Assembly: GCF_014155765.1 (NCBI RefSeq)
Contig: NZ_SCKT01000001.1
Location: forward strand, 744,001-808,000
Direction: 5' to 3'
Source of the DNA: Pantoea dispersa
GTDB taxonomy: Bacteria; Pseudomonadota; Gammaproteobacteria; Enterobacterales; Enterobacteriaceae
Length of the DNA stretch: 64,000 bases
The stretch's first letter is position 1. The number at the start of each line of letters is the position of its first letter. Under the pieces are notes generated by a model. It searched no databases, was not told the DNA's origin, and was given only the letters and a program-made list of their open reading frames with translations. Below are positions 32,926 to 43,905 of this stretch, piece by piece. Made by a program: the position numbers and the translations under genes.

Positions 32926-34565
32926 TGTTTCGCCCTCTTTGGCTGCGGATCCTGACCCGGTTTGGCTTCAAATACCAGCGCGTTGCTCTTGCTGTTGAGC
33001 GTTTTCAGCACCGGCTGCAATTCGCGCAGCACCTGGTCAAGGCGCTGCATATCGCCCACCAGTTTGTTATAGGCTGGCGATCCCGGCTGCAGCCCCTTCA
33101 TGCTGCGATTAAGCTCGCGCAGGGTTTGCTGCATATCGGCCGGCAGCGTTTTCATCGCCGGGTTGGCGGTGATCTGATTGAGGTTATCCAGCGTTTTCTG
33201 CAGCTGCTGCAGGGTGCGCTGGCTCTCTTTCAGCGTGCCGGTGGCCTGGTTGATCATCGGGTTGAGCGGCAATGCGTTGATTTTATCCAGCGCCGCCATC
33301 AGTTTCTGCTGAATCTGGCTCAGGCCGCCGCTTACGGTCGGAATCACTTCCAGCCCCGCCACTTCGTTCGGTCCTTTGTAAGCCGGTGCATTGTCATAGA
33401 AGTCGAGATCGACAAACAGCGCACCGGACAGCAGGTTGCCGGTTTTCAGCGTGGCGCGCAGGCCACGTTTCTTACCATCCTGCAGATGCTGTTCAAGATT
33501 GAAGTCGCCACCCAGACGGCTGATAAAGCGGTCCGGCTCGATGCGGATCAGCACCGGCACGCGGTAATCAGTGTTCAGCGCCTGATTTACGCCCGGGATC
33601 ATGTAAGGCACCTGAGCCACGGTACCAAGACGAATGCCGCGGAACTCTACCGGAGCGCCGACCTGCAGACCACGAATCGAGTCGCTGAAGAACATCAGGA
33701 AATCAGTGTGTTTGGTGTACAGCGAATCCTGAATGCTGCGCTGGTCATCATACAGATGGTAGTCGTCCTGGTTTTTGGCCAGCTCGCCGAGTTCCCAGCC
33801 GTCCGGCACGTCAAAGCTCACACCACCGCTAAACAGGGTCGTCAGCGAGCCCATTTCGACGCGCATGCCGGAAGCGGACATATCCACCGCAATGCCGCTG
33901 TCTTTCCAGAAGCGCACATTGGTGGTAATCAGGCGATCGTAAGGCGCGGCGATGAACAGCTGATAGGTCATCATGCGCTTGTCGGTATCAAAGGTGCTGG
34001 TTTCCACCGTGCCGACGCGATAGCCGCGGAACAGCACCGGATCGCCCGGATTAAGCTGGCCGGCTTTTTTGCTGTCAAGGATGACGCGAATACCTTTGGC
34101 ATCCGGCGGTGCCAGCGGCGGCGCATCGAGCAGCTGATAGTGCTCTGGCTTATCCCCTTTGGCGCCGGGCTGCAGTTCAATGTAGGCGCCGGAGAGCAGC
34201 GTACCGAGGCCCGTCACCCCTTCCCGGCCAATCTGCGGCTTCACCACCCAAAACACGCTGTCTTTATGCAGCAGTTTTTCCATGCCGGCATTCAGGCGCG
34301 CGGTGATCTCCACATGGTGCAGATCGTCCGTCAGCACCGCGCTTTCGACGGTGCCCACGTCGACGCTGCGGCTTTTAATGGTGGTTTTACCGGCAACAAT
34401 GCCTTCGGCGTTTTCGGTGATCAGCGTGACCTGCGGTCCCTGATGGCTGAAGTGATAAAACAGAATCCATCCGCCGATTAACAGCGTGACGATAGGTACG
34501 ATCCACACCGGCGACCAGCGTTTAATCTGGTCGACGTTAGCAATGCCGTGTTGGTTGTCCGTCAA
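32922..34565 (-). CDS. pqiB: Intermembrane transport protein PqiB (three MCE domains)
   Basis: PqiB forms a hexameric tunnel across the periplasm for lipid movement. The 547-residue protein has an N-terminal membrane helix (VWIVPIVTLLIGGWILFYHF), followed by three MCE domains starting near VTLITENAEGIVAGKTTIKS, KGIRVILDSKKAGQLNPGDP and GLQVGAPVEFRGIRLGTVAQ. A long C-terminal coiled coil (QQKLMAALDKINALPLNPMI onward) follows, with the repeated LxxLxxT-type helices that build the needle. It overlaps pqiA by 29 bp and pqiC by 4 bp. Confidence 0.96.
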   Translation of the reverse strand: MTDNQHGIANVDQIKRWSPVWIVPIVTLLIGGWILFYHFSHQGPQVTLITENAEGIVAGKTTIKSRSVDVGTVESAVLTDDLHHVEITARLNAGMEKLLHKDSVFWVVKPQIGREGVTGLGTLLSGAYIELQPGAKGDKPEHYQLLDAPPLAPPDAKGIRVILDSKKAGQLNPGDPVLFRGYRVGTVETSTFDTDKRMMTYQLFIAAPYDRLITTNVRFWKDSGIAVDMSASGMRVEMGSLTTLFSGGVSFDVPDGWELGELAKNQDDYHLYDDQRSIQDSLYTKHTDFLMFFSDSIRGLQVGAPVEFRGIRLGTVAQVPYMIPGVNQALNTDYRVPVLIRIEPDRFISRLGGDFNLEQHLQDGKKRGLRATLKTGNLLSGALFVDLDFYDNAPAYKGPNEVAGLEVIPTVSGGLSQIQQKLMAALDKINALPLNPMINQATGTLKESQRTLQQLQKTLDNLNQITANPAMKTLPADMQQTLRELNRSMKGLQPGSPAYNKLVGDMQRLDQVLRELQPVLKTLNSKSNALVFEAKPGQDPQPKRAKQ

Positions 34566-35820
34566 GACGCGGCTCCTTACGTTCAGTTTCCTGTAGGCGA
34601 TCCCAAATCAGGCGCGGATCAAACGTCATGGCGGCGAACATAGTCAGGATCACCACCAGCGCAAACAATAGCGCGCCTGGCGCAGGGTAAACACTCATCA
34701 GCTGGCCCATGCGCACCAGCGCAGTAAGCACAGCGATCACAAACACATCAATCATTGACCAGCGGCCAACAAACTCCACCACCTCATAAATCAGGTGCAT
34801 CTTCTCGCTGTCGCGCCGGCCGCGGCCGCTGGCGTGCCAGCACAGCCAGCCAATCGCCACCATCTTCAGCGAAGGCACCATAATACTGGCGATAAAAATC
34901 ACCAGCGCGACCGGCCAGGAGCCATCGCTCCACAGCAAAATCACGCCGGCCATAATGTTGGACGGATACTGCGAGCCGAGCGTTTCGGTCACCATGATCG
35001 GCATAATATTCGACGGGATATACAGCATCACCGAGGTGATCAGCAGCGCCAGCGTCCACTGCAGGCTGTGCTGCCTGCGTGGCGCGGCGCTTACGCCGCA
35101 GCGTGGACAGGTTTTCTGCGCGGCCGGCAGAATCGCGGTGCAGCACGGACAGCTGCGCAACCCCTGCTTCAGTCCGCTGATGCCCGCCTGCGGCGTTTGC
35201 GCCAGCGGCGGCAGCGGATCGATCCGCTGCCAGACCCAGCGGCGATCGACGCACTGAAACGCACGCAGCTGCAGCAGACAAAACAGGCACCACGGCCAGA
35301 AGCTGCTGCCAAGGCCAATTTCACCGTAGGCCATCAGTTTGACGAAGCTGACCAGCACGCCGGCCATGAAAATTTCCGCCATACCCCAGCTGCGCAATTG
35401 AAACAGAATGCGTGCCAGCCCGAGTCGCAGGCTGTGCGGCAGGCGCACCGGATTCACCAGCAGCAGAATGGCGATCATGCAGAAAGCCGGAATGCCCTGC
35501 ACAAACAGCAGGAACAGCGTGGCGAGGCTGCGATAATCCTCACGATCCATCACTTGCGGGATAGCCATCAGCGAGATCTGGCTGCTGAGCCCGGCCACAT
35601 GCATGCTGATAAACGGAAACAGATTGGCCAGCAACAGCATAAACAGCGCCGCCAGCGCATAGCCGGTGGGACGTTTACGCGGTTCGTGCCAGTTAGCCAC
35701 CAGCGTGGTGTGACAGCGCGGACAGCGCGCACGGCTGCCCACCGGTACGGCGGGCAGTTTTACGGTTAAATCACACTGCGGACAGAGCATCCAGTGCTGC
35801 GTCTGATGCGTGGCACACAT
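34537..35820 (-). CDS. pqiA: Inner-membrane protein PqiA
   Basis: PqiA is the polytopic inner-membrane partner of PqiB. The 427-residue protein has two repeated halves. Each begins with a zinc-ribbon-like Cys pair (MLCPQCDLTVKLP...CPRCHTTL near the start; LRSCPCCTAILPAAQKTCPRC in the middle), followed by four helices. Conserved stretches include YALAALFMLLLANLFPFISM, FLLFVQGIPAFCMI, SLKMVAIGWLCW and MHLIYEVVEFVGRWSMIDVF. In E. coli the pqi operon responds to redox cyclers through SoxS and to RpoS. It starts 16 bp after uup on the same strand. Confidence 0.96.
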   Translation of the reverse strand: MCATHQTQHWMLCPQCDLTVKLPAVPVGSRARCPRCHTTLVANWHEPRKRPTGYALAALFMLLLANLFPFISMHVAGLSSQISLMAIPQVMDREDYRSLATLFLLFVQGIPAFCMIAILLLVNPVRLPHSLRLGLARILFQLRSWGMAEIFMAGVLVSFVKLMAYGEIGLGSSFWPWCLFCLLQLRAFQCVDRRWVWQRIDPLPPLAQTPQAGISGLKQGLRSCPCCTAILPAAQKTCPRCGVSAAPRRQHSLQWTLALLITSVMLYIPSNIMPIMVTETLGSQYPSNIMAGVILLWSDGSWPVALVIFIASIMVPSLKMVAIGWLCWHASGRGRRDSEKMHLIYEVVEFVGRWSMIDVFVIAVLTALVRMGQLMSVYPAPGALLFALVVILTMFAAMTFDPRLIWDRLQETERKEPRLDGQPTRHC

Positions 35821-35836
35821 GCTGACTCCCTCTGCG

Positions 35837-37744
35837 TTATGCGCCGTTTTTCAGCGCTTCCAGCTCTTCCCACCGTTCAAAGGTGGTTTCCAGCTCCTGC
35901 TCCGCCTGCGCCAGCGCATCCAGCACCGGCTGCGTTTTGTCGTGCGGCTGGCTGAAGAACTCCGGATGACTCATCTGCGCCTGCAGCTCACCGATACGCG
36001 TCTCCAGCTGCTCCAGCTTTTGCGGCAGCTGTTCCAGTTCACGCGTCAGGTTATAGCTTAGCTTGCCTGCGCTGCGTTTGGGGGCGTCGGCTTTTTCTGC
36101 CGGTTTAGCCGCTGCGCTTTTGACCGGTGCGGCTTTGGTCTGTTTGTAGGCGGCGCGCTGCTGCTGCGCATCATGGTAGCCACCGACGAAGGTACCGATC
36201 TCGCCGTTGCCTTCAAAGATCCAGCATTCGGTCACGGTGTTATCCACAAACTGACGATCGTGGCTCACCAGCAGCACGGTGCCTTGGTAGCCATCCACCA
36301 GCTCTTCAAGCAGCTCGAGCGTTTCGACGTCAAGGTCGTTGGTCGGTTCGTCAAGGATCAGCAGGTTGCTGGGCTTGAGGAACAGACGCGCCAGCAGCAG
36401 GCGGTTACGCTCGCCGCCGGACAGCGCACGCACCGGCGTCATGGCGCGTTTCGGGTGGAACAGGAAGTCCTGCAGATAGCCGAGCACGTGGCGCGGCTTG
36501 CCGTTGACCATCACTTCCTGTTTGCCTTCCGCCAGGTTGTCCATCACGGTTTTATCCGGATCGAGCTCCGCGCGGTGCTGATCGAAGTAGGCGATTTCCA
36601 GTTTGGTGCCGCAGTGCACGCGACCGGCATCCGCCTTCAGCTGGCCGAGCATCAGGCGCAGCAGCGTGGTTTTACCGCAGCCGTTCGGGCCAATCAGGGC
36701 GATTTTGTCGCCGCGCTGCACCTGGGTGGAGAAATCCTTCACCAGCGTTTTGCCGTCAACGCCGTAATCCACGTTTTCCAGCTCAAAGACGATTTTGCCG
36801 GAACGCGCCGCTTCACCGACCTGCATATTGGCTTTGCCCATCACGTCACGCCGTTCGGAGCGTTCACGACGCAGCGCTTTCAGCGCGCGCACGCGGCCTT
36901 CGTTACGGGTGCGACGCGCTTTGATGCCCTGGCGAATCCACACTTCTTCCTGCGCCAGCTTGCGGTCGAATTCGGCGTTTTGCATCTCTTCAACGCGCAG
37001 CGCTTCCTCTTTGCCGAGCAGGAACTGATCGTAATCGCCCGGCCATGACACCAGCTTGCCGCGATCGAGGTCGACGATGCGCGTCGCCATATTGCGGATA
37101 AACGAGCGGTCGTGCGAAATAAACACGATGCTGCCGTTGAAGGTTTTCAGGAAGCTTTCCAGCCAGTCGATGGTTTCAATATCGAGGTGGTTAGTCGGTT
37201 CGTCGAGCATCAGCACGCGCGGGTTGCTGACCAGCGCACGGCCCAGCGCGGCTTTACGCAGCCAGCCACCGGAGAGTGACGACAGCTCGGTGTCCGGCTG
37301 CAGCCCGATTTGCTGCAGCACATCGTTGATGCGGCTGTCGAGCTGCCACAGGTTGTGATGGTCGAGAATCGTCTGCAGTCGCCCCATTTCGTTGAGGTTT
37401 TTCTCGCTCGGATCTTCCATCACAAGGTGCGATATGGCGTGATACGCCTTAAGGTGCTCAGCCTGTTCGGCCACGCCTTCGGCAACGAAGTCGTACACCG
37501 AACCGGTGATATTGCGTGGCGGATCCTGTTGCAGCCGCGCGACCACCAAATCCTGCTCATAAATAATGCGGCCGTCATCCAGCGGCTGTTCGCCGTTGAT
37601 GATTTTCATCAGCGTCGATTTACCGGCGCCGTTGCGCCCAACCAGACAGACGCGCTCGCCCTCTTCGATATGCAGTTCGGTGTTATCCAACAGCGGCGCA
37701 TCGCTGAACGACAGGTAAGCGCCATGGATACTGATCAGTGACAT
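35837..37744 (-). CDS. uup: ABC-F ATPase Uup
   Basis: Uup is a ribosome-associated ABC-F ATPase that also lowers precise excision of transposons. The 635-residue protein has two ABC domains. Their Walker A motifs are CLVGRNGAGKSTLMKII near residue 36 and ALIGPNGCGKTTLLRLM near 350, with signatures LSSLSGGWLRKAALGRAL and VRALSGGERNRLLLARL. A charged linker lies between them. The C-terminal coiled-coil domain (LEQLPQKLEQLETRIGELQA) binds DNA in E. coli. It is 5 bp downstream of rlmL and 16 bp upstream of pqiA, so the group is probably co-transcribed. Confidence 0.96.
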   Translation of the reverse strand: MSLISIHGAYLSFSDAPLLDNTELHIEEGERVCLVGRNGAGKSTLMKIINGEQPLDDGRIIYEQDLVVARLQQDPPRNITGSVYDFVAEGVAEQAEHLKAYHAISHLVMEDPSEKNLNEMGRLQTILDHHNLWQLDSRINDVLQQIGLQPDTELSSLSGGWLRKAALGRALVSNPRVLMLDEPTNHLDIETIDWLESFLKTFNGSIVFISHDRSFIRNMATRIVDLDRGKLVSWPGDYDQFLLGKEEALRVEEMQNAEFDRKLAQEEVWIRQGIKARRTRNEGRVRALKALRRERSERRDVMGKANMQVGEAARSGKIVFELENVDYGVDGKTLVKDFSTQVQRGDKIALIGPNGCGKTTLLRLMLGQLKADAGRVHCGTKLEIAYFDQHRAELDPDKTVMDNLAEGKQEVMVNGKPRHVLGYLQDFLFHPKRAMTPVRALSGGERNRLLLARLFLKPSNLLILDEPTNDLDVETLELLEELVDGYQGTVLLVSHDRQFVDNTVTECWIFEGNGEIGTFVGGYHDAQQQRAAYKQTKAAPVKSAAAKPAEKADAPKRSAGKLSYNLTRELEQLPQKLEQLETRIGELQAQMSHPEFFSQPHDKTQPVLDALAQAEQELETTFERWEELEALKNGA

Positions 37745-37749
37745 AAAAC

Positions 37750-39867
37750 TTATTCCTTACCGGCGTGGCTTACCAGCCAGCAGTTGTGAATTTGACGGTT
37801 GCGCGCAAAGTCCTGCGACAGCGTTTTTTGCGTTATTTCCTGCGCCTGCAGACCCAGACGCTGCAAGCCGTCCAGATCCATTTTGAAGCCGCGCTTGTTA
37901 TTGGAGAACATAATGGTGCCGCCGCGACGCAGCATGCGCTTCAGGTTCTGCAGCAGCATAAGGTGGTCGCGCTGCACATCGAAGTCATCTTCCATGCGTT
38001 TGGAGTTGGAGAAAGTCGGCGGATCGATAAAGATCAGATCGAACTGCTCATCGCTTTCGCGCAGCCAGCTCAGGCAGTCCGCCTGCATCAGGCGATGCTG
38101 GCGCCCGGTTAATCCATTCAGGCGCAGGTTACGTTCGGCCCACTCCAGATAGGTGCGCGACATATCGACCGTGGTGGTGGATTTGGCGCCGCCCAGCCCG
38201 GCGTGCACGCTGGCGCTACCGGTATATGAGAACAGGTTAAGGAAATCTTTCCCCTGGCTCATCTGGCCCAGCATCTGGCGCGCGATACGGTGGTCGAGGA
38301 ACAGGCCGGTATCGAGATAATCCGTCAGGTTCACCAGCAGCCGCGCGTTAAACTCCTGCACTTCAAAGAATTCGCCCTTCTCGCTCAGCTTCTGGTACTG
38401 GTTTTTGCCCTTCTGCCGTTCGCGGGTTTTCAGCACCAGGCGATTGGCCGGTATCTCCAGTACGCTCAGCGTGGCACCGATTACGTCAAACAGGCGCTGA
38501 CGCGCTTTGGTCGCATCCACGGTTTTCGGCGGCGCGTACTCCTGAACCACCACCCAGTCGGCGTAGCGATCGACCGCCACGTTATACTCCGGCAGATCGG
38601 CGTCATACAGGCGGTAGCAGTCAATATTCGACTGGCGCGCCCACTTGTCCAGTTTTTTGCTGTTCTTACGCAGGCGGTTAGCAAAGTCTTCGGCAATCTG
38701 TGCGCCGCCTTCGGCGCTGTTCTCCGCCAGCTGGTAGTTCTTCTGTACGCACTCCAGCGGACCGTTTTTCGCTTTAAACTGGCGATCGGCGCGCAGCTGC
38801 AGGCAGCTGAGCAGCTCGGGTGAGGCGCTGAACAGCGACAAATTCCAGCCGCCAAACTGCTGTTTCATGATGCGGCCCAGCTGGCTGTGCAGCGCAATCA
38901 GCGCCGGCTCGCTCTCCAGACGCTCACCGTACGGCGGGTTACTCAGCACCGTACCGCGCATCGCTTCGCCCGCCAGCGGATTTTTCAGCTGCAGCACATC
39001 CTGCTGCGCAAAGGTGAACAGATCGAACACGCCGGCGCGGCGTGCGTTGGCACGTGCCCACTCCAGCACGCGGCCATCATTATCATAGCCAAAGAAGCGT
39101 GACGTGGTGGCGGCTGTGCCGGCGCGCGCACGCTGCAGCGCTTCGCTGCGCACCTCCTGCCACAGTGCATTGTTGTGGCGTTTCCAGCGGCTGAAGCCCC
39201 AGTGCGAACGCAGCAGGCCCGGCGCGCGATCGCAGGCGATCAGCGCCGCTTCAATCAGCAGCGTGCCGGAGCCGCACATCGGATCGACCAGCGGCGTGCC
39301 GCTCTGCCAGCCGGAGCGCATCACAATCGCCGCCGCCAGGTTCTCTTTCAGCGGTGCCTGGCCGGTTTGCTGGCGATAGCCGCGCTGATGCAGTGCGGTG
39401 CCGCTCAGATCCAACGCGATGCTAACGCGATCTTTGTTCAGCCACGCGTTAATGCGGATGCCCGGCTGCTCGCGATCGACACTCGGACGCTCCAGATTCT
39501 GCCGGGTAAAGCTATCGACAATCGCATCTTTGATGCGCAGCGCACCAAACTGGCTGTTGCGGATCACCTCATTGGTGCCGCTGAAGTGGATGGCGAACGT
39601 GGTGTTGCTGTCAAACAGCTCGCTCCACGGGATGCTTTGCGCGCCGACGTAGAGATCGAGATCGCTCCAGACGCCGAATTCTCCCAGCGGCAGCAAAATA
39701 CGTGAAGCCAGACGGCTCCACAGCAGGCTTTGGTACATTACGCGGTCGTCGGCTCGGAAGTGGACGCCGCCCTGCACCACCTGCAAATCCTGCGCACCCA
39801 GCGCGTCCAGCTCAGTTTTCAACAGCTCTTCGAGCCCACGCGCCGTACTGGCAAACAGAGAATTCAT
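37750..39867 (-). CDS. rlmL: Bifunctional 23S rRNA methyltransferase RlmKL
   Basis: This fused enzyme makes m2G2445 (N-terminal RlmL part) and m7G2069 (C-terminal RlmK part) in 23S rRNA. The N-terminus has a THUMP domain ([20 protein letters not shown]), then [20 protein letters not shown] and [13 protein letters not shown]. The C-terminal half has [20 protein letters not shown] and [20 protein letters not shown]. The start at 39867 (MNSLFAS) gives 705 residues (E. coli 702); the in-frame ATG at 39903 would add 12. It is divergent from ycbX with 96 bp between them. Confidence 0.96.
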   Translation of the reverse strand: MNSLFASTARGLEELLKTELDALGAQDLQVVQGGVHFRADDRVMYQSLLWSRLASRILLPLGEFGVWSDLDLYVGAQSIPWSELFDSNTTFAIHFSGTNEVIRNSQFGALRIKDAIVDSFTRQNLERPSVDREQPGIRINAWLNKDRVSIALDLSGTALHQRGYRQQTGQAPLKENLAAAIVMRSGWQSGTPLVDPMCGSGTLLIEAALIACDRAPGLLRSHWGFSRWKRHNNALWQEVRSEALQRARAGTAATTSRFFGYDNDGRVLEWARANARRAGVFDLFTFAQQDVLQLKNPLAGEAMRGTVLSNPPYGERLESEPALIALHSQLGRIMKQQFGGWNLSLFSASPELLSCLQLRADRQFKAKNGPLECVQKNYQLAENSAEGGAQIAEDFANRLRKNSKKLDKWARQSNIDCYRLYDADLPEYNVAVDRYADWVVVQEYAPPKTVDATKARQRLFDVIGATLSVLEIPANRLVLKTRERQKGKNQYQKLSEKGEFFEVQEFNARLLVNLTDYLDTGLFLDHRIARQMLGQMSQGKDFLNLFSYTGSASVHAGLGGAKSTTTVDMSRTYLEWAERNLRLNGLTGRQHRLMQADCLSWLRESDEQFDLIFIDPPTFSNSKRMEDDFDVQRDHLMLLQNLKRMLRRGGTIMFSNNKRGFKMDLDGLQRLGLQAQEITQKTLSQDFARNRQIHNCWLVSHAGKE

Positions 39868-39963
39868 ATCGTCACTTTTACTCTTGCTAAAATTGTTGCG
39901 CATTATAGCGAATCAGCGTCCTATGTCATAAAGTTAGCTTCTTTTTGTCTGTACGGAGTTGTG

Positions 39964-41073
39964 ATGATTACCCTGTCTCGCCTGTATATTCACCCGGTTA
40001 AATCGATGCGTGGTTTGCAGCTGTCACACGCGCAGGTGCTGGAAAGCGGTCTGGCCTTCGATCGCATCTTTATGGTGACCGAAGCGGACGGGACCTTTAT
40101 TACCGCCCGCCAGTTTCCGGAGATGGTGCGTTTCACGCCCGCCCTGCTGCCCGACGGGCTATTCATCACCGCGCCGGACGGCAGCCAGGCGCTGATCCGC
40201 TTCAGCGATTTCAGCGCCCAGCCGGCACCGACCGAAGTGTGGGGCAATCAGTTCACTGCGCGTATTGCGCCTGACACCATCAACCAGTGGCTGAGCGGCT
40301 TTTTCCCGCGCCCGGTGCAGCTGCGCTGGGTTGGCACTGAGCCGTCACGCCGGGTAAAACGCTTCGACCATGTCCCGCTGGGGTTCGCTGACGGCTTCCC
40401 TTACCTGCTGGTCAACATGGCGTCGCTGCAGGATCTGCAGCAGCGCTGTCCGGCCAGCGTGCGGCTGGAACAGTTCCGCCCCAATCTGATCGTCAGCGGC
40501 GCCAGCGCCTGGGATGAGGACAGCTGGAAACGTATTAAGATCGGCGAGATCACCTTCGAGATGCCGAAGCCGTGCAGCCGCTGCGTGTTTACCACCATCG
40601 GCACCGAAAGCGGCCGCAAGCATCCGCAGGGCGAACCGCTCGCCACGCTGCAGCGCTTTCGCAGCGCGCAGGACGGCAGCGGTGATATCGATTTCGGCCT
40701 CAATCTGATTGCGCTTAACAGCGGCATCGTGCGCGTCGGCGATACGGTTGAAGTGCTGGAACGGCAAACGCCGCGCGCTTACGGTGCCGGTGAGGTGGTG
40801 GAAACGCTGCAGGCCGCCAGCAGCGCGCCGGCCGCCGTGACCATTGGCTATCAGGGTCAGCAGTTTGCCGGCGATAATCAGCAGGTATTACTGGAACAGC
40901 TGGAGATGCAGGGCTTTCGCATTCCCTATTCGTGTCGTGCCGGAATCTGCGGCAGCTGCAAAATGACGCTGGTGTCGGGTGACGTGAAGGCGCTGAAGCA
41001 GAGCGCGGTACGCGGTGACGGCACCATTCTCAGCTGCAGCTGTATTCCGAACGGAGATATCGAACTGGCGTAA
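39964..41073 (+). CDS. ycbX: MOSC-domain and ferredoxin protein YcbX
   Basis: YcbX reduces N-hydroxylated base analogues using the molybdenum cofactor. The 369-residue protein has the MOSC N-terminal beta-barrel ([20 protein letters not shown]), the MOSC core ([36 protein letters not shown] with the Mo-binding-type Cys) and a C-terminal plant-type 2Fe-2S domain ([20 protein letters not shown], final Cys in LSCSC). The ATG at 39964 has GGAG upstream and equals the E. coli length. It is convergent with zapC, with 3 bp between the stops. Confidence 0.96.
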   Translation: MITLSRLYIHPVKSMRGLQLSHAQVLESGLAFDRIFMVTEADGTFITARQFPEMVRFTPALLPDGLFITAPDGSQALIRFSDFSAQPAPTEVWGNQFTARIAPDTINQWLSGFFPRPVQLRWVGTEPSRRVKRFDHVPLGFADGFPYLLVNMASLQDLQQRCPASVRLEQFRPNLIVSGASAWDEDSWKRIKIGEITFEMPKPCSRCVFTTIGTESGRKHPQGEPLATLQRFRSAQDGSGDIDFGLNLIALNSGIVRVGDTVEVLERQTPRAYGAGEVVETLQAASSAPAAVTIGYQGQQFAGDNQQVLLEQLEMQGFRIPYSCRAGICGSCKMTLVSGDVKALKQSAVRGDGTILSCSCIPNGDIELA

Positions 41074-41076
41074 GCG

Positions 41077-41619
41077 CTACACCGCGCGGGCGAAGGGCGC
41101 GCTGCTCTCCTGCAACTGCGGCTGCAGGCGATCGTTCATGATCTTGATGGCATCGCCGAGCTGCATCCCTTTGCCCGCCACCGTCAGCGCACTCTGCGCC
41201 AGCAGACAGAGCGCGGCATTCTCGCCGCTTTCGACCACCAGCAGCTGTGCCTGTTCGCCGCTGTCAGCCAACGTTACCGCCACCATATCGCCCGCGACGG
41301 GCTGCCAGCTGTGCGCATGGCTGGTGAAGTGCCAGCTTTTCGGCATCAGCGGCTTAAGGAAACGGCTGGCCACCAGCGCATTTAGCACCAGCTCGGCGCG
41401 CTGATCGCTTTTTAAACCGCTCTGGCGACAGCGCTCTTCAAAAGTAAAATAAAGCGCAGCGTCATCAACGCAAAAACCGCTGTCATTAAAGGCATCGGGC
41501 GTCAGCATTTTGCGCGAGAAGCGCGAGCGAAATAACATTCCATCGGCCAGATCCAGCATCATCCGGTCATGCTCTGCGTCAAAATACCAACGCCAGTTGT
41601 CATCGGGTTTGATTTTCAT
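41077..41619 (-). CDS. zapC: Cell-division protein ZapC
   Basis: ZapC binds FtsZ and promotes bundling of filaments at the division site. The 180-residue protein begins [20 protein letters not shown] and includes [40 protein letters not shown] and [13 protein letters not shown], all typical. Length matches E. coli. It is in the usual place between ycbX and pyrD. The 150 bp between zapC and pyrD hold no gene. Confidence 0.95.
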   Translation of the reverse strand: MKIKPDDNWRWYFDAEHDRMMLDLADGMLFRSRFSRKMLTPDAFNDSGFCVDDAALYFTFEERCRQSGLKSDQRAELVLNALVASRFLKPLMPKSWHFTSHAHSWQPVAGDMVAVTLADSGEQAQLLVVESGENAALCLLAQSALTVAGKGMQLGDAIKIMNDRLQPQLQESSAPFARAV

Positions 41620-41769
41620 GGGGTGCCCTGTGGATTTACGCTGCGCTAAACGGCGCTTAAATTTAAAACATTGCTTTAAGGAAAAAGCTGAAAATTGTAC
41701 GAACAGGACAAAATATAAACGAGCCGGAGGGAGAAATAAACCCCCCGGCCAGGGAAAGTGAGAAATGTC

Positions 41770-42780
41770 TTAGAGATGGGTCACGATATCTTTAATTAAA
41801 CCCGGACCTTTATAAATAAAGCCCGAGTATATCTGCACCAGCGTTGCACCAGCCGCCATTTTTTCCCGTGCCGCGACCAGCGAATCAATGCCACCGACGC
41901 CAATAATAGGCAGACGTCCCTGCAGCTCCTGCGCCAGACGGCGAATCACCTCGGTGCTGCGCGACTGAACCGGACGGCCACTTAATCCCCCCGCTTCGTC
42001 GGCATATTTTAGCCCGCTCACCAGCGAACGATCGAGCGTGGTATTGGTGGCGATCACGCCATCTATTTCGTGACGCACTAAACTGTCAGCAACCTGGATC
42101 AATTCTTCTTCAGAAAGATCCGGCGCGATCTTCACCGCCACCGGCACATATTTAAGATGGCTTTCCTGCAGCGCCCGCTGTTTTAATTTAATCGCCGACA
42201 GCAGATCGTCCAGCGCTTCGCCATATTGCAGCGAACGTAATCCGGGGGTATTCGGTGAGGAAATATTGATGGCAATATAACCGGCGTGCGCATACACCTT
42301 TTCCATGCAGGTGAGATAATCATCTTTGCCCTGCTCTACCGGCGTGTCTTTATTTTTACCAATATTGATGCCGAGCACGCCTTTAAAGCGCGCCTTTTTC
42401 ACATTCTCTACCAGGTGATCGACGCCGAGATTATTAAACCCCATGCGGTTGATGATACCTTCCGCCGCCACCAGCCGGAACATGCGGGGTTTGTCATTGC
42501 CCGGCTGCGCGCGCGGCGTCACCGTGCCCACTTCGACAAAGCCAAAGCCCATGGCGCCAAAGGCATCAATGCACTCCGCGTTCTTATCCAGACCCGCAGC
42601 CAGACCCAGCGCGTTCGGAAAGGTCAGCCCCATACAGGTCACCGGGCGTGACGGCAGCGACTGACGAATCAGCCCTTCCAGCGGCGTGCCGCTGATGAAA
42701 CGTAACTGTTGAAAGGTGAGTTCGTGCGCGCGCTCTGGATCGAGCTTAAACAGCGCCGGCCGGACGATAGGATATAGCAT
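41770..42780 (-). CDS. pyrD: Dihydroorotate dehydrogenase (quinone, class 2)
   Basis: PyrD oxidises dihydroorotate to orotate with quinone as acceptor, the fourth step of pyrimidine synthesis, at the inner membrane. The 336-residue enzyme has the membrane-associating N-terminus ([20 protein letters not shown]), FMN site [20 protein letters not shown], the catalytic Ser in [20 protein letters not shown], and phosphate-binding [27 protein letters not shown] precedes the ATG at good spacing. It is followed on the same strand by zapC. Confidence 0.97.
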   Translation of the reverse strand: MLYPIVRPALFKLDPERAHELTFQQLRFISGTPLEGLIRQSLPSRPVTCMGLTFPNALGLAAGLDKNAECIDAFGAMGFGFVEVGTVTPRAQPGNDKPRMFRLVAAEGIINRMGFNNLGVDHLVENVKKARFKGVLGINIGKNKDTPVEQGKDDYLTCMEKVYAHAGYIAINISSPNTPGLRSLQYGEALDDLLSAIKLKQRALQESHLKYVPVAVKIAPDLSEEELIQVADSLVRHEIDGVIATNTTLDRSLVSGLKYADEAGGLSGRPVQSRSTEVIRRLAQELQGRLPIIGVGGIDSLVAAREKMAAGATLVQIYSGFIYKGPGLIKDIVTHL

Positions 42781-42900
42781 GCACTCTCCTGAATGGCTGA
42801 AGCTTCGTGAAAGTCGGGTGCACGGGAATTTGTGCGCCAGAATGGTAAGGTGCTCTGGCGCAAAAGTAAATTACTCTGGGATGCAACAATTTGATCGGTA

Positions 42901-43905
42901 TCAGCGTCGGGCGGAATAGCGTCCGAGACGATCGCGGCAGGCCTGTAAGCCGCTGTAAATCGCCGGGCAATACCACAGCAGTTTCAGACGCGCGTTGTGC
43001 TGTAACACTTTACGCACCAGCTGATTCACCTGCGGCTGCCACTCGGCGGGCACCGTCATGTGATTTTTGCGGATTTGCGTCAGGCAGCCGTGCATCACCG
43101 TCTGGTAATAGTCATCCAGCAGCGCCTCATCGTACGGCAGTTGCTGCTGCTGCAGGAACTGCTCACTGCCGGCGCGGGCGATAAAGTAATTTTTCACCCA
43201 CGAGAAGTCGCGCGTGCTCTGCGACAGTGAACTCAGCATAAAGCGTTTGTAGTAGTAGCTCTGGCTGGTGCAGTACAGCGCGCGCGCCTGCAGGTAGAGG
43301 GCGAACATAAAGGGCGCGTCTTCATGGTTCTGGATCGGCAGAAACTGCAGATCGAGCTGGTCAATCAGGCGACGCGAGATGATGCTGCTCCAGATCACCC
43401 GATGCGCCGACTGATGCTGAATCAGCGTGCGCAGCGTGGCGCTGCCGCCCGGCAGCAGGCCGCTGACGTGGCGCTGATGGATGGTCTGATAATGGCGCTG
43501 CGGCGCTGGCAGGTCGAAAAACATTTTCGCGCCAAAGCAGAACAGATCAATCTCCGGGTGACGGGCCTGCACGCGGCGGAAATCGGCGAACAGTTCAGTC
43601 GAGACGAAGTCGTCGGCATCCATAAAATAGACGAAATCGCCGCTGGCTGCGGCCAGCCCCTTCATGCGCGCGGCACTGACGCCGCCGCGTCCGCCACTCA
43701 GCAGCGTCACCTGCGGATGCTGCGCAGCAAACGCCGTCAACCAGGCAACGCTGTCATCGCTTGAGCCATCATCAATAATGATGATCTCTTCCGGCGGCGA
43801 TGACTGGCGAAGCAGCGACCCCAGGGTTTCCGGCAGCCAGGGCGCGCAGTTCCAGTTAGGGATAATTACCGAAACCGTCGGCGTGCGGCGTGATGTCATG
43901 CTCAT
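42901..43905 (-). CDS. GT2-family glycosyltransferase
   Basis: The 334-residue protein is a GT-A-fold family 2 transferase. Its N-terminus reads VSVIIPNWNCAPWLPETLGS, the first Asp pair is EEIIIIDDGSSDDSVAWL, and the DxD-type metal site is FVYFMDADDFVS. The acceptor-side region includes QNHEDAPFMFALYLQA. There are no membrane helices, so it should work at the cytoplasmic face. The donor and acceptor sugars cannot be predicted. It overlaps the flippase gene by 4 bp and is translated after it. This gene group is absent from the same place in E. coli, where fimbrial genes lie upstream of pyrD. Confidence 0.88.
   Translation of the reverse strand: MSMTSRRTPTVSVIIPNWNCAPWLPETLGSLLRQSSPPEEIIIIDDGSSDDSVAWLTAFAAQHPQVTLLSGGRGGVSAARMKGLAAASGDFVYFMDADDFVSTELFADFRRVQARHPEIDLFCFGAKMFFDLPAPQRHYQTIHQRHVSGLLPGGSATLRTLIQHQSAHRVIWSSIISRRLIDQLDLQFLPIQNHEDAPFMFALYLQARALYCTSQSYYYKRFMLSSLSQSTRDFSWVKNYFIARAGSEQFLQQQQLPYDEALLDDYYQTVMHGCLTQIRKNHMTVPAEWQPQVNQLVRKVLQHNARLKLLWYCPAIYSGLQACRDRLGRYSARR

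Noticed and set aside
33126-34481. A 451-residue forward ORF opposite pqiB
   Set aside because: It is antisense to a well-conserved gene and has no ribosome site or domain. Long antisense frames are common in GC-rich DNA.
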